A DNA stretch of 64,000 nt from Aquamicrobium sp. (GCA_019739225.1 JAHHDT010000005.1:248001-312000), one strand, 5' to 3'; positions 24,430 through 33,544 are shown, numbered from the stretch's first letter. The notes: a model not told the origin generated them from the letters alone. Numbers and translations are program-made.

Positions 24430-25650
24430 ATGTACCCTGATTCTCTAAGCCCCTCCCGGTCCGCTGCCCCGCGCCTCGCGGCGATAGCGCTCATCCTGCT
24501 TGCAGGTGTGCTGACCGGCGCGCAGCTCGGCAAGATTGCGCCGCTCATTCCGTGGTATCGCCACGAGGTCGGCTTTTCGCTTGTCGAGGCCGGCTGGCTC
24601 GCGGCGGTGCTCGGCATCTTCATCGCGCTGGCGGCGCTTCCGGCCGGCTGGTTGATCGATCGGATCGGCCTCAAGCGCTCGATACTGGCCGGTGCCGTGC
24701 TCCTGGCAGCAGGTGGTATCGCGCTCGCGCTGGCGGAAACGCCCGTTTCGATCTATGCGGCAAGGCTGGTCGAGGCTGTCGGGTATCTTGCTCTGTGTGT
24801 GGCGCTGCCGGCCATTCTCGCCGACATCTCCCCGGTCAACTGGAAGGGGCCGGTGCTGGCGATCTGGAGCGGCTTCGTCCCGCTGGGCTTCGCGACGTCG
24901 GATTTTCTCGCGCTGGCGATGCTGCCGCTCTACGCGCCTCACAGCTACCTGCTTGTGATGGTGCTGCTGTTTGTCGTTCTTGCCGCCGGCGCGCTCTGGC
25001 TCGTGAGCGGCATCGCGGTTTCCGCGCCGGCCAGCGCGGCAGGCAGCGTGTCGCAGACCTTGTCGCTGCCCGTCGTGCTGGTGGCGGTCGCATTCGGTGC
25101 GTTCGTCGTTCTGTCCGTCTCCATGTTCACCTTGATGCCCACCTTCGTGGCAGGCGATGGCGCGCATTTCCTCGTTTCCGCCGGCGTGATCGCGCTGTCG
25201 GTGCCGCTCGGCAACGTGCTTGCGGGCGTCCTGGTGAGAGGCAAGGCTGCGGGCTATATGGCGCGGCTTGCCGTGTTCGGCTTCGCGCTCGGCGCCGTGA
25301 CGGCGGTTCCGGCCTTCACGCTGTCCGATCCGGCGCTGGCGACGATCGCGGCCCTGGCGCTGGCGATCTCCGGCGCGCTCGTCGCGTCCGCCCAGTTCGC
25401 CGCGATCCCTTTCGTCACGCCTCGCGACGGCTCGGTGCCCGTGGCCATCGGGCTCGTCTGTCAGGCGGGCGGGCTTGGCACCGTGCTTGGTCCGCCGCTG
25501 GCGGCTGCCGTGGTCGAGGCGTTCGGATGGTCCGGCTTTGGATGGTTCCTGTCGGCGGTGGCCGTTCTGGGCCTTGCCTCCATGATGCCCATCCTGAGCC
25601 GATACCCGCCGGCGAGAGCTAGCGCGGCGGGCGCACGGCGAGCCCCTTGA
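24430..25650 (+). CDS. MFS transporter (CynX/NimT-like)
   Basis: This is a major facilitator permease of 406 residues with about twelve hydrophobic segments. The first cytoplasmic loop carries the MFS signature as GWLIDRIGLKRSILAGAVLL, and a gating stretch GVLTGAQLGKIAPLIPWYRHEVGFSL precedes it. The overall pattern resembles the CynX/NimT branch (cyanate, nitroimidazole and related compounds), but substrate assignment from sequence alone is unreliable here. It is monocistronic, between the BMP binding-protein terminator and an anti-sigma gene, and overlaps the latter tail to tail by 32 bp. Confidence 0.85.
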   Translation: MYPDSLSPSRSAAPRLAAIALILLAGVLTGAQLGKIAPLIPWYRHEVGFSLVEAGWLAAVLGIFIALAALPAGWLIDRIGLKRSILAGAVLLAAGGIALALAETPVSIYAARLVEAVGYLALCVALPAILADISPVNWKGPVLAIWSGFVPLGFATSDFLALAMLPLYAPHSYLLVMVLLFVVLAAGALWLVSGIAVSAPASAAGSVSQTLSLPVVLVAVAFGAFVVLSVSMFTLMPTFVAGDGAHFLVSAGVIALSVPLGNVLAGVLVRGKAAGYMARLAVFGFALGAVTAVPAFTLSDPALATIAALALAISGALVASAQFAAIPFVTPRDGSVPVAIGLVCQAGGLGTVLGPPLAAAVVEAFGWSGFGWFLSAVAVLGLASMMPILSRYPPARASAAGARRAP

Positions 25651-26389
25651 CCAGGATCGGACCGGTCGGGCGCCCGACCGGCGAGCCGGGCGCATCCTCA
25701 AGCGTGATCTCGTAGAGCTGCTGCGGCTGCGGCATCGGCTGGTCCGGCCCCTGCAGGGTGATCTCGGTAGAGCGTCCAAATGTCCCGAGCGACACCGGGC
25801 CGACGTCTCGGTCGTAAAGCGTCCAGACTTCGAGGGTTTTGCCCTGCGGCACCTCGAAATCGACCAGCGGCACGATGCGGACGGCATCGTTTCCGTAGGC
25901 CTCGACGAAAGCGCCAGGCGCATTGTCTTCATCGGCCAGCACGACGACGACGACCGGCTCGGGCGCAGGTCCCATCGCCTGCCCGGACAGATAGCCGACG
26001 CCCAGCGCCCCGATCAGGCAGGCGGCGATCAGCCCCCCGCGCCAACCGGCGAACTGGTGGGCGTAGGGCCGCTTCAACTGGAGTATCCCCTTGCGGCTGG
26101 GGTCGGGCGCTTGCAAGGTTGTCAAATCGAGGCGCTCACGCGCGATGTCTGCCGCGGTCATCTGCGGCATGTCGGCAATCCGCGCGGCAACCGTCTGCCA
26201 CATATCGCCGGGAACCTCGGCGGGCGCCACGTCCTTGTCGAAGGCATGGAAGCGTTCGGCGAGATGGATGACGCAGTCGCGAAATTCCGCATCGATCTCC
26301 ATATCGCGTTCCGCGCGCGTGCGCTCCTTCTCGTCCATCAGGCCCAGCACATAGTCCCCGGCACGTGCCATGCGTTCCTCGCGGCTCAT
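25619..26389 (-). CDS. Membrane anti-sigma factor (RskA-like)
   Basis: This is a single-pass membrane protein of 256 residues. The N-terminal cytoplasmic region (MSREERMARAGDYVLGLMDEKERTRAERDMEIDAEF) is the sigma-binding segment, resembling RskA and related anti-sigma-K proteins. A membrane helix GGLIAACLIGALGVGYLSGQ lies near residue 120. The periplasmic part has the RskA-C beta domain with GKTLEVWTLYDRDVGPVSLGTFGRS and YEITLEDAPGSPVGRPTGPILVKG. There is no zinc-binding HxxxCxxC motif. The ATG at 26389 overlaps the sigma-factor stop by four bases; a GTG at 26398 would add three residues. It probably holds the ECF sigma factor inactive until an envelope signal. Confidence 0.87.
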   Translation of the reverse strand: MSREERMARAGDYVLGLMDEKERTRAERDMEIDAEFRDCVIHLAERFHAFDKDVAPAEVPGDMWQTVAARIADMPQMTAADIARERLDLTTLQAPDPSRKGILQLKRPYAHQFAGWRGGLIAACLIGALGVGYLSGQAMGPAPEPVVVVVLADEDNAPGAFVEAYGNDAVRIVPLVDFEVPQGKTLEVWTLYDRDVGPVSLGTFGRSTEITLQGPDQPMPQPQQLYEITLEDAPGSPVGRPTGPILVKGLAVRPPR

Positions 26390-26937
26390 GACATGCACTC
26401 CTGCAAGGCGATAACGCCGCGCCTGATCCAGGCCTTCACGGTGCCGATCGGCGCCTTGAGCCGCCCGGCGATTTCACCGTGGGTGAACCCTCCGACATAG
26501 GCCAGGACGATGGAGCGGCGGCGCACGGGTTCAAGCTGGTCCAGGCAGCGCCGCAGGTCGCTTGCTGCTGGCAGTGCCTCATAGGCGAGATCCGCCTCCC
26601 CACCGGCATCGCCCAGCGCGGCAAGCGTCTGCGGTTCGACGAATTCCATCCGCTGCCCGTCGCGGATCATGTTCAGGGCGCGGTTGCGGACGATCGTGGT
26701 CATCCAGACCCGGCCGGAGCCGCGGCCTGGATCGAAAAGCGTCGCCTTGCGCCAGATTGTCACGAATGCTTCCTGCACTGCTTCCTCGGCGAGGTCCGCG
26801 CGGCGCACGATGCGGCGCGCCACCGCCACGAGGCGACCGGCCTCGATCTTGAAGAGCTCTGCCAGCGCGCCGCGCTCTCCAGCGGCAACCCGCCCCAAAA
26901 GAAGGGTACACGCATCGTCCTGATTGTCCGCGGTCAT
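26386..26937 (-). CDS. ECF RNA polymerase sigma factor
   Basis: This is an extracytoplasmic-function sigma factor of 183 residues. Region 2 is LFKIEAGRLVAVARRIVRRADLAEEAVQEAFVTIWRKATLFDPGRGS, containing the -10 recognition helix. Region 4 is LEPVRRRSIVLAYVGGFTHGEIAGRLKAPIGTVKAWIRRGVIAL, the -35-binding helix-turn-helix. It is coupled by ATGA to a RskA-like anti-sigma gene and points away from a DUF4394 exported protein, 179 bp away. Pairs of this kind usually autoregulate, and the divergent gene is often a target. The promoter sequence recognised was not deduced. Confidence 0.92.
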   Translation of the reverse strand: MTADNQDDACTLLLGRVAAGERGALAELFKIEAGRLVAVARRIVRRADLAEEAVQEAFVTIWRKATLFDPGRGSGRVWMTTIVRNRALNMIRDGQRMEFVEPQTLAALGDAGGEADLAYEALPAASDLRRCLDQLEPVRRRSIVLAYVGGFTHGEIAGRLKAPIGTVKAWIRRGVIALQECMS

Positions 26938-27116
26938 GCAGCGACTGCTCTCCTCGCCTTGGCCAGCCTGATATGCAGATTACACATGAAATCCTGAGAA
27001 CGATGCAAACAAGACAAAAATAATTGCTCTCGCTGCATCCAGCAGGCGTGCCTCGCGGGTAACCACAATGCGGACATGTGCCGCCAACGCCATTTTACAT
27101 CTAGAGGAGACAAGCC

Positions 27117-27914
27117 ATGAAGCCCACTACCCGGACAATCATCCGCTCCACGCTCGCCGGCGCATCGTTCATCGCGCTGACTGCCGCGGCCACCGCAGCG
27201 CCCGCCGTCGGTCTCGTCGGCGACAAGACCCTCGTATGGTTCGACACGGAAAACGCCGAAGTGACGCGCAGCGTCGAGGTTGAAGGCGTCGATAGCCTGA
27301 TGGGTATCGACGTACGTCCGTCGAACAAGATGCTCTACGGCGTTGACGGAAACGGCATGATCGTGACGATCGACCTGGAGAGCGGCGCTGCTACCATGGG
27401 TGCCGAGCTGTCGGAGAAGCTGCCTGACGGCGTGACCGCCAGCGTCAACTTCAACCCGGTTGCCGACAAGCTTCGCCTGATGGGCTCGGATGGCACCAAT
27501 CTGCGCATCGATGTCGAGACCGGCGCTGCGACCGTCGACGGGAGCCTCAAGTTCGAGGCCGGCGACACGAATGCCGAAGCCACGCCCAACGTGGTGGCCA
27601 CCGCTTACACCAACGGGCTGGACAAGCCGGAAAAGACCTCGATGTGGGACATCGACGCGTCGTTGGGTGCGCTGCTGCGCCAGACGGCGCCGAATGACGG
27701 CACGCTGGCCACCATCGGCATGCTCGGCATCGAAGGCGCCGATCACTACGCCATCGATTTCGAGGTGCGCGCCATCGACGACAACGTTCTCTGGCTCGCC
27801 GCCGGCAACGGCCTCTACACCGTCAATGTGGAAAGTGGTGCGGCAACCATGGAGTCCGAATTCAGCGGCCTCGACGGCACGCTGCGCGACATCGCCATCC
27901 TGCCGGCCATGTAA
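27117..27914 (+). CDS. Exported DUF4394 protein
   Basis: This is a secreted protein of 265 residues with a signal peptide ending near ATAAP. It consists of repeated beta-propeller-like blades: LVGDKTLVWFDTENAEVTRSVEV, LMGIDVRPSNKMLYGVDGNGMIVTIDLESGAATMG, LRLMGSDGTNLRIDVETGAAT and LWLAAGNGLYTVNVESGAATME. The recurring SGAAT turns mark the blades. This is the DUF4394 pattern; function is not established. The GGAGA site six bases before the ATG fixes the start. It is divergent from the ECF sigma operon and therefore a likely member of its regulon. Confidence 0.88.
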   Translation: MKPTTRTIIRSTLAGASFIALTAAATAAPAVGLVGDKTLVWFDTENAEVTRSVEVEGVDSLMGIDVRPSNKMLYGVDGNGMIVTIDLESGAATMGAELSEKLPDGVTASVNFNPVADKLRLMGSDGTNLRIDVETGAATVDGSLKFEAGDTNAEATPNVVATAYTNGLDKPEKTSMWDIDASLGALLRQTAPNDGTLATIGMLGIEGADHYAIDFEVRAIDDNVLWLAAGNGLYTVNVESGAATMESEFSGLDGTLRDIAILPAM

Positions 27915-27943
27915 GTTCGTATCGCTACCCGCGAAGCCGCCGC

Positions 27944-28150
27944 CTACCAGTGCGGCGGCTTCGTCACCGGCACGTCCGGTGAAGCCTGTTCTTCCAGCTC
28001 AAGGAAACGGTTGGTCAAGGCGTCGAGCTTGCGCTGAAGCTTGTCGATCGTCTTCCACTGTTCGGCGATCTCCTGCGACAGCTCCGAAATGGTCTTCTCC
28101 TGCTCGGCCGCCAGGATTTCGAGTTGGGTCAGGCGTGCCTCATCGCTCAT
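27944..28150 (-). CDS. slyX: SlyX family protein
   Basis: This is a 68-residue, mostly helical protein. MSDEARLTQLEILAAEQEKTISELSQEIAEQWKTIDKLQRKLDALTNRF is a continuous coiled coil with heptad leucines and isoleucines. The C terminus is the family's proline-rich end (PVTKPPHW). SlyX proteins are widespread and of unknown role. The start overlaps the thioesterase stop by four bases. A perfect 11-bp inverted repeat GAAGCCGCCGC/GCGGCGGCTTC (27933-27962) spans the end of the gene and could end or stabilise both converging transcripts, although no T-run is present. Confidence 0.85.
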   Translation of the reverse strand: MSDEARLTQLEILAAEQEKTISELSQEIAEQWKTIDKLQRKLDALTNRFLELEEQASPDVPVTKPPHW

Positions 28151-28587
28151 GCCGCGATACCTTCCAGAGCGACGCGCAGACCGGGATCGAGCTGCGTCGG
28201 CCGGCGCGTTGCACGATCGACATACACGTGAATGAAGAACCCTTCGGCGGCGGCCGTCTGCTCCTCGTTGCGAAAAAGTCCGACTTCGTAGCGCACCGAC
28301 GACGAGCCGAGCCGCGCCACCCGAATGCCGGCCGTGACCATGTCGGGAAACGCCATCTCCGAGAAATAGCGGCAGCCGGTTTCCACGACCAGCCCGATCT
28401 GCTCGCCCTTGTGGATGTCGAGCACGCCTTGTTCGATCAGCCAGCCATTCACCGCCGTGTCGAACAGCGAATAGTGCACCACATTGTTCATGTGGCCGTA
28501 GAGGTCATTGTCCATCCAGCGCGTCGCAATCGTGCGGAACGCGCGGTAGTCGCCGCGGCTCGATGGGGTGGGGCGCTCGCTCACCAT
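28147..28587 (-). CDS. Acyl-CoA thioesterase, 4-hydroxybenzoyl-CoA thioesterase-like
   Basis: This is a hot-dog-fold thioesterase of 146 residues. The characteristic TRWMDNDLYGHMNNVVHYSLFDTAVNGWL places Asp and the NDxYGHxNN catalytic loop near residues 25-36. ETGCRYFSEMAFPDMVTAGIRV is the central strand set and SSVRYEVGLFRNEEQTAAAEGFFIHVYVDR the last. Members hydrolyse acyl-CoA or aryl-CoA esters in the cytoplasm. It overlaps the alcohol dehydrogenase gene upstream by seven bases and slyX downstream by four, forming a tight three-gene operon. The acyl group is unknown. Confidence 0.9.
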   Translation of the reverse strand: MVSERPTPSSRGDYRAFRTIATRWMDNDLYGHMNNVVHYSLFDTAVNGWLIEQGVLDIHKGEQIGLVVETGCRYFSEMAFPDMVTAGIRVARLGSSSVRYEVGLFRNEEQTAAAEGFFIHVYVDRATRRPTQLDPGLRVALEGIAA

Positions 28588-29756
28588 GCCGCCCGATAGA
28601 TCGCCAGCGCGTCGGCCTCGTTCACGTCGCGTGGATTGTTGACCAGCAGGCGCTGCTGTTTCATCGCGTCTGAAGCCATCTTGGCCAGATGCTCCTCGCC
28701 GATGCCGACATCGCGCAATCGCGGTTGCAGCCCCACCCTGCGCGACAGCGTCGCCAGTTCCTCGATGAAGGCCGCGCAGCGACCCTGCACGCCGTCCTCG
28801 GCGGCGAGCTGCGGAAATGCATCGGCCGCGATCTCCGCATAGAGATGCGCCGCATCCGGCGCGTTGAAGCGCAGCACATGCGGCAGCACCAGCGCGTTGG
28901 AAAGCCCGTGCGGGATGTGGAACGTGCCGCCGATCGGATAGGCAAGCGCGTGCACCGCGGCAACTGGCGAGTTGGCGAAGGCCTGGCCCGCCAGCATGGA
29001 CCCCAGCAACATCGCGCCGCGCGCCTCGATATTGCTGCCGTCGAGCACGGCTGTTTCGATGTTGGCGCCCAGCAATTGCAGCGCTTGACGGGCGAGCATC
29101 CGCGACAGCGGGTTGTTGTTGGCATTCCTGGACGCATAGGCCTCGATCGCATGCACCATCGCATCGATGCCGGTCGCGGCGGTGATGGCCGGCGGCAGGC
29201 CGAGCGTCAGCTCGGCGTCGAGCACGGCGATGTCGGGCAGTATGATCGGCGAGGAAACGCCGCGCTTTTCTTCCTCGCCAACGGTGATGATGGAGACCGG
29301 CGTCACTTCCGATCCGGTGCCCGCAGTGGTGGGCACCAGTGCCAGCGGCAGGCGCGGCCCTTTGGCCTGCGCCACGCCCCAGGCCGCGTCGAGGTCCTCT
29401 CCGGAACCGATCAGCAGGGAGGCGAGCTTGGCGACGTCGAGCGAAGATCCGCCACCGAAACCCGCGACGCCCGTGACGCCTGCAGTACGGCCTGCTTCCA
29501 CCGCCTTTTCAAGTGTCTGGCGCGAAGGGTCCGCCTCGACCGCATCGAAAATGGTGACGGCCGCACCCTCCGCCTCCAGCGATGTTATCGCATTGTCGCA
29601 AAGCCCGAGCTTGCGCAGGCCCGGATCGGTGACGAACAGCACCGCGGGCCCGAGCTTGCGGCCGGCGAGCGCGCCGAACCGGCGCGCGGCCCCCGGCTCG
29701 AAGATCACGGATGGCGTGGTGTTGAAGGTGAAGGGTGCAAAGGCGTGGGTATCCAT
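28581..29756 (-). CDS. Iron-containing (group III) alcohol dehydrogenase
   Basis: This is a metal-dependent NAD(P) alcohol dehydrogenase of 391 residues. The cofactor region holds GVAGFGGGSSLDVAKLASLL. The metal site is spread over TGIDAMVHAIEAYASRNANN (His) and AVHALAYPIGGTFHIPHGLSNALVLPHVLRF, which carries the conserved His residues of the family. The ATG at 29756 begins the conserved FAPFTFNTTPSVIFEPGA; upstream in-frame residues are not family-like. The Shine-Dalgarno is weak. It leads a three-gene operon with a thioesterase and slyX, divergent from the nucleoside ABC transporter. Likely substrates are short alcohols, maleylacetate or hydroxy acids. Confidence 0.87.
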   Translation of the reverse strand: MDTHAFAPFTFNTTPSVIFEPGAARRFGALAGRKLGPAVLFVTDPGLRKLGLCDNAITSLEAEGAAVTIFDAVEADPSRQTLEKAVEAGRTAGVTGVAGFGGGSSLDVAKLASLLIGSGEDLDAAWGVAQAKGPRLPLALVPTTAGTGSEVTPVSIITVGEEEKRGVSSPIILPDIAVLDAELTLGLPPAITAATGIDAMVHAIEAYASRNANNNPLSRMLARQALQLLGANIETAVLDGSNIEARGAMLLGSMLAGQAFANSPVAAVHALAYPIGGTFHIPHGLSNALVLPHVLRFNAPDAAHLYAEIAADAFPQLAAEDGVQGRCAAFIEELATLSRRVGLQPRLRDVGIGEEHLAKMASDAMKQQRLLVNNPRDVNEADALAIYRAAW

Positions 29757-29902
29757 GCCATCGAAATTGACAAGGGCGCGCTGATTTGTCGAGAGTGAAC
29801 CGGGATTGTGGCAAGTTGAGCGCATTGGCAAGGCGGAAATCGCCATGCTAGATGTCTTGACCAAACGATAAAAACAAAGTTCCAGAGGGGTTGATCGGGC
29901 GC

Positions 29903-31435
29903 ATGGCAGAAGCTGCGATCGAACTGGTCGGCATAAACAAGAGTTTCGGCGCGGTTCACGCCAACCGGGACATCCATCTCGAGATTCCGCGCGGCACCAT
30001 TCACGGCATCATCGGCGAAAACGGCGCGGGCAAATCGACCCTGATGTCGATCCTGTACGGTTTCTATCAGGCCGACAGCGGCGAAATCCGCGTTGCGGGC
30101 CGGCCGACCTCGATCAGCACGCCGAACGACGCGATCGCGGCCGGTATCGGCATGGTCCATCAGCACTTCATGCTGGTGCAGAACTTCACCGTTCTGGAAA
30201 ATGTCATTCTCGGCGCCGAGGGCGAGGCGCTGCTGGGCTCCTCCATCGCCAAGGCGCGCGCGGAACTCGTGCGGCTGGAGAAGGAATACGGCCTCGAGGT
30301 CAATCCCAACGCGATCATCGAGGAACTGCCTGTCGGCCTGCAGCAGCGCGTGGAAATCCTCAAGGCGCTTTATCGCGGCGCCGAAATCCTGATCCTGGAC
30401 GAGCCGACCGGCGTGCTCACGCCGGCCGAGGCCGACCATCTGTTCCGCATCCTCGCCCAGTTGAAGGACGAGGGTAAGACGATCGTCCTTATCACCCACA
30501 AGCTGCGCGAGATCATGGCCATCACCGACAACGTCTCGGTCATGCGGCAGGGCCAGATGGTTGCCACGCGCAAGACCGCCGAAACCACGGTCGAGGAATT
30601 GGCCGAGCTGATGGTCGGGCGTCGCGTGCTGCTCCAGGTGGAGAAGGGCGCAGCCAAACCCGGCGAGTTCAAGCTGTCGGTCAAGAACCTGACGGTGAAG
30701 GATTCGCGCGGCGTGACCATGGTCAACGACGTCTCCTTCGACGTGCGCGCCGGCGAGATCGTCGGCATCGCAGGCGTTGCCGGCAACGGCCAGTCCGAGC
30801 TTCTTGAAACCATCGCCGGCATCCGCCGCGCCGAATCCGGCACCGTCATGCTCGACGGCAAGCCGATCGACGTGACCGGACTGGCCGACCCCGGCGAGTT
30901 GCGCGACCGGGGCCTCGCCCACGTTCCGGAAGACCGCCACTATGTCGGCCTCGTCCTGCCGTTCGAGGAATACGAGAATTCGATCCTCGGCTATCACGAC
31001 CACAAGCAGTATCTGCGCGGCCCCTTTCTCGACATCGAGGCGATCCGGGCCGATGCCCGCGAAAAGATCGAGAAATACGACATCCGCCCCACCAACGAGC
31101 GGTTGAAGACGGCCAATTTCTCCGGCGGCAACCAGCAGAAGATCGTGCTGGCACGCGAGATGGAGAAGGACCCGGGCGTTCTGGTCGTCGGCCAGCCGAC
31201 GCGCGGTGTCGACGTCGGCGCCATCGAGTTCATCCACAAGCGCCTCATCGACATGCGCGACGCCGGCAAGGCCGTGCTGCTGGTCTCGGTGGAGCTGGAC
31301 GAAATCCGTTCGCTCTCTGACCGCATCCTCGTCATGTTCGACAGTCGCATCGTCGGCGAGCGCGACAGCGAAGCGAGCGAGGGCGAACTGGGCCTGCTCA
31401 TGGCCGGCGTCGAACAACAGGAGGCCGCGGAATGA
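29903..31435 (+). CDS. Nucleoside ABC transporter ATP-binding protein (BMP-family, double ABC)
   Basis: This is a tandem-domain ATPase of 510 residues resembling NupA/YufO and RbsA. The first domain has Walker A GENGAGKSTLMS, Walker B EILILDEPTGVL and a family-typical LPVGLQQRVEILKAL signature. The second domain has a degenerate Walker A (GVAGNGQSELLE, lacking the Lys) but an intact signature FSGGNQQKIVLAREM and VVGQPTRGVDVGAIEFI. This asymmetry is normal for sugar and nucleoside importers. The ATG at 29903 is preferred to a TTG twelve bases earlier. It overlaps the permease gene by four bases and serves the two permeases downstream. Confidence 0.92.
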   Translation: MAEAAIELVGINKSFGAVHANRDIHLEIPRGTIHGIIGENGAGKSTLMSILYGFYQADSGEIRVAGRPTSISTPNDAIAAGIGMVHQHFMLVQNFTVLENVILGAEGEALLGSSIAKARAELVRLEKEYGLEVNPNAIIEELPVGLQQRVEILKALYRGAEILILDEPTGVLTPAEADHLFRILAQLKDEGKTIVLITHKLREIMAITDNVSVMRQGQMVATRKTAETTVEELAELMVGRRVLLQVEKGAAKPGEFKLSVKNLTVKDSRGVTMVNDVSFDVRAGEIVGIAGVAGNGQSELLETIAGIRRAESGTVMLDGKPIDVTGLADPGELRDRGLAHVPEDRHYVGLVLPFEEYENSILGYHDHKQYLRGPFLDIEAIRADAREKIEKYDIRPTNERLKTANFSGGNQQKIVLAREMEKDPGVLVVGQPTRGVDVGAIEFIHKRLIDMRDAGKAVLLVSVELDEIRSLSDRILVMFDSRIVGERDSEASEGELGLLMAGVEQQEAAE

Positions 31436-32571
31436 GCGCGCCCTACGCAAAGCTCCCGGCCTGGGCCGACTACGGCCTGATTCCCGTCGTGAACCTCGTG
31501 GTCGCCTTCGCGGTCGCGGGCCTCGTCGTGCTGCTGGTGGGCGAGAACCCGTTCCGCGCCGCTGCCATCATGGTCGAGGGCGCGTTCGGCGGCGGTCGCA
31601 ACATCGCCTACACGCTCTATTATTCGACGAGCTTCATATTCACGGGCCTTGCTGTCGCGGTCGCCTTCCACGGCGGCCTGTTCAACATCGGCGGCGAGGG
31701 GCAGGCCTATGTAGGCGGCCTAGGCGTCGCGCTGGTTTGTCTGACGTTTGATTCCGTCCTGCCGTGGTGGCTCACCTTTCCGCTCGCGATTCTCGGCGCG
31801 GCGGCCATCGGCGCTGCCTGGGCCTTCATTCCCGCCTATCTGCAGGCCAAGCGTGGTTCGCACATCGTCATCACGACGATCATGTTCAATTTCATCGCCG
31901 CCAGCCTGATGGTCTATCTGCTGGTGGGCGTGCTCAAGCCTGCCGGCTCGATGGCGCCGCAGACCCGCACCTTTCTCGATGGTGGGCAGCTCCCCAAGCT
32001 CAACTGGCTGATGGAGGCGTTCGGCTTCACCGTGCGCTCGTCGCCGTTCAACATATCGTTTCTGCTGGCGCTGCTCTGCGCCTTCCTCGTCTGGCTGCTG
32101 ATCTGGCGCACGAAGCTGGGCTACGAGATCCGCACCCAGGGCTTCAGCCCTAAGGCCGCGCGTTATGCCGGCATCGGCGAGGCGCGTATCATCATCATCA
32201 CCATGATGATCTCCGGTGCGCTCGCCGGCATGATGGCCCTCAACCCGGTCATGGGCGACCAGAACCGGCTTCAGCTCGATTTCGTCACCGGCGCGGGTTT
32301 CGTCGGCATCGCCGTGGCGCTGATGGGCCGCTCGCATCCGGCCGGTATCGTCCCGGCCGCTATCCTGTTCGGCATGCTCTACCAGGGTGGCGCGGAGCTT
32401 GCCTTCGAGATGCCCGCGATAAGCCGCGACATGATCGTCATCATCCAGGGTCTCGTCATCCTGTTTGCCGGTGCGCTCGAGCACATGTTCCGGCCCTCGG
32501 TTCAGGCGCTGTTTGCAAGCCTCAGTCCGAAGTCCATGGGCGTGACCGCTGCCCGGCAGGGAGACGCCTGA
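31432..32571 (+). CDS. Nucleoside ABC transporter permease 1 (BMP-family)
   Basis: This is an inner-membrane permease of the RbsC/NupB type, 379 residues with about nine to ten hydrophobic segments. Family stretches are YSTSFIFTGLAVAVAFHGGLFNIGGEGQAYVGGLG and GYEIRTQGFSPKAARYAGIGEARIIIITMMISGALAGM, followed by NRLQLDFVTGAGFVGIAVALMGRSHPAGIVPAAI. GGEGQ marks the nucleoside branch. The start overlaps the ATPase gene by four bases (ATGA), and the second permease begins one base after its stop. Substrates are expected to be purine and pyrimidine nucleosides, supported by the salvage enzymes downstream. Confidence 0.92.
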   Translation: MSAPYAKLPAWADYGLIPVVNLVVAFAVAGLVVLLVGENPFRAAAIMVEGAFGGGRNIAYTLYYSTSFIFTGLAVAVAFHGGLFNIGGEGQAYVGGLGVALVCLTFDSVLPWWLTFPLAILGAAAIGAAWAFIPAYLQAKRGSHIVITTIMFNFIAASLMVYLLVGVLKPAGSMAPQTRTFLDGGQLPKLNWLMEAFGFTVRSSPFNISFLLALLCAFLVWLLIWRTKLGYEIRTQGFSPKAARYAGIGEARIIIITMMISGALAGMMALNPVMGDQNRLQLDFVTGAGFVGIAVALMGRSHPAGIVPAAILFGMLYQGGAELAFEMPAISRDMIVIIQGLVILFAGALEHMFRPSVQALFASLSPKSMGVTAARQGDA

Positions 32572-32572
32572 G

Positions 32573-33544
32573 ATGGAGTTCTTCAACACCCTCGTCGTCA
32601 TCCTCGACTCGACGATCCGCCTGTCGATCCCGCTGCTGCTGGCCTGTCTCGCTGGTCTCTATTCGGAGCGTTCCGGCATCTTCGACATCGGCCTCGAGGG
32701 CAAGATGCTGGCCGGCGCGTTCGCGGCGGGTGCCGCGGCGGCAGTGTATGGTTCTGCCTGGTATGGGCTCGGCGCGGCGATCCTCGTTTCCGGTTTTCTT
32801 GCGCTCGTTCACGGCTTTGCCTCGATCACCCATCGCGGCAACCAGATCGTCTCCGGCGTGGCCATCAACTTCATTGCGGCCGGCTCCACCATCATCCTCG
32901 GGCAGGCCTGGTTCAGCCAGGGCGGCCGCACCCCCTCGCTCGGCGGCGACAGCCGCTTCGGTGCCATCACCCTTCCTTTTGCCGAGGCCGTGCGCGATGT
33001 TCCGATTGTCGGCTACGTCTATTACGAGCTGATTTCCGGCCAATCGATCCTCGCCTATTTCGCCTTCTTCATGGTCTTTGCCACATGGTGGGTGCTGTTC
33101 CGCACCCGCTTCGGCCTGCGCCTGCGCGCAGTGGGTGAAAACCCGGCGGCGGTCGACACCGCAGGTATCTCGGTCACATGGCTGCGCTATCGGGCTGTGC
33201 TGATCACCGGCGCACTCTGCGGCGTTGCGGGCACCTATCTGGCGCTGACGCAGAATGCCGGCTTCGTGAAGGACATGACCGCCGGTCGCGGCTTCATCGC
33301 GCTCGCGGCGCTCATCTTCGCCAAGTGGCGGCCTGTGCCGGCGATGTTCGCCTGCCTGCTGTTCGGCTTCCTCGACGCGCTGGCGATCCGCCTGCAGGGC
33401 ACGCCGCTGCCGCTGGTCGGCCGCGTGCCGGTGCAATTCTTCCAGGCGCTGCCCTATGTGCTGACCGTGATCCTGCTTGCAGGTTTCATCGGCAAGGCGA
33501 TCCCGCCGCGCGCCGGCGGCGTGCCCTATGTGAAGGAGCGTTGA
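32573..33544 (+). CDS. Nucleoside ABC transporter permease 2 (BMP-family)
   Basis: This is the second permease, 323 residues with about eight hydrophobic segments. SIPLLLACLAGLYSERSGIFDIGLEGKMLAGAFAAGAAA carries the diagnostic ERSGxxDIGLEGKML motif of nucleoside permeases (YufQ/NupC-like). LRLRAVGENPAAVDTAGISVTWLRYRAVLI is the coupling-helix region. It starts one base after the first permease stop and is followed 22 bp later by cdd, so transport and salvage form one transcription unit. Confidence 0.92.
   Translation: MEFFNTLVVILDSTIRLSIPLLLACLAGLYSERSGIFDIGLEGKMLAGAFAAGAAAAVYGSAWYGLGAAILVSGFLALVHGFASITHRGNQIVSGVAINFIAAGSTIILGQAWFSQGGRTPSLGGDSRFGAITLPFAEAVRDVPIVGYVYYELISGQSILAYFAFFMVFATWWVLFRTRFGLRLRAVGENPAAVDTAGISVTWLRYRAVLITGALCGVAGTYLALTQNAGFVKDMTAGRGFIALAALIFAKWRPVPAMFACLLFGFLDALAIRLQGTPLPLVGRVPVQFFQALPYVLTVILLAGFIGKAIPPRAGGVPYVKER

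Noticed and set aside
27933..27962. The GAAGCCGCCGC/GCGGCGGCTTC hairpin as a true bidirectional terminator.
   Set aside because: There is no T-run on either side, so it was kept only as a note on slyX.
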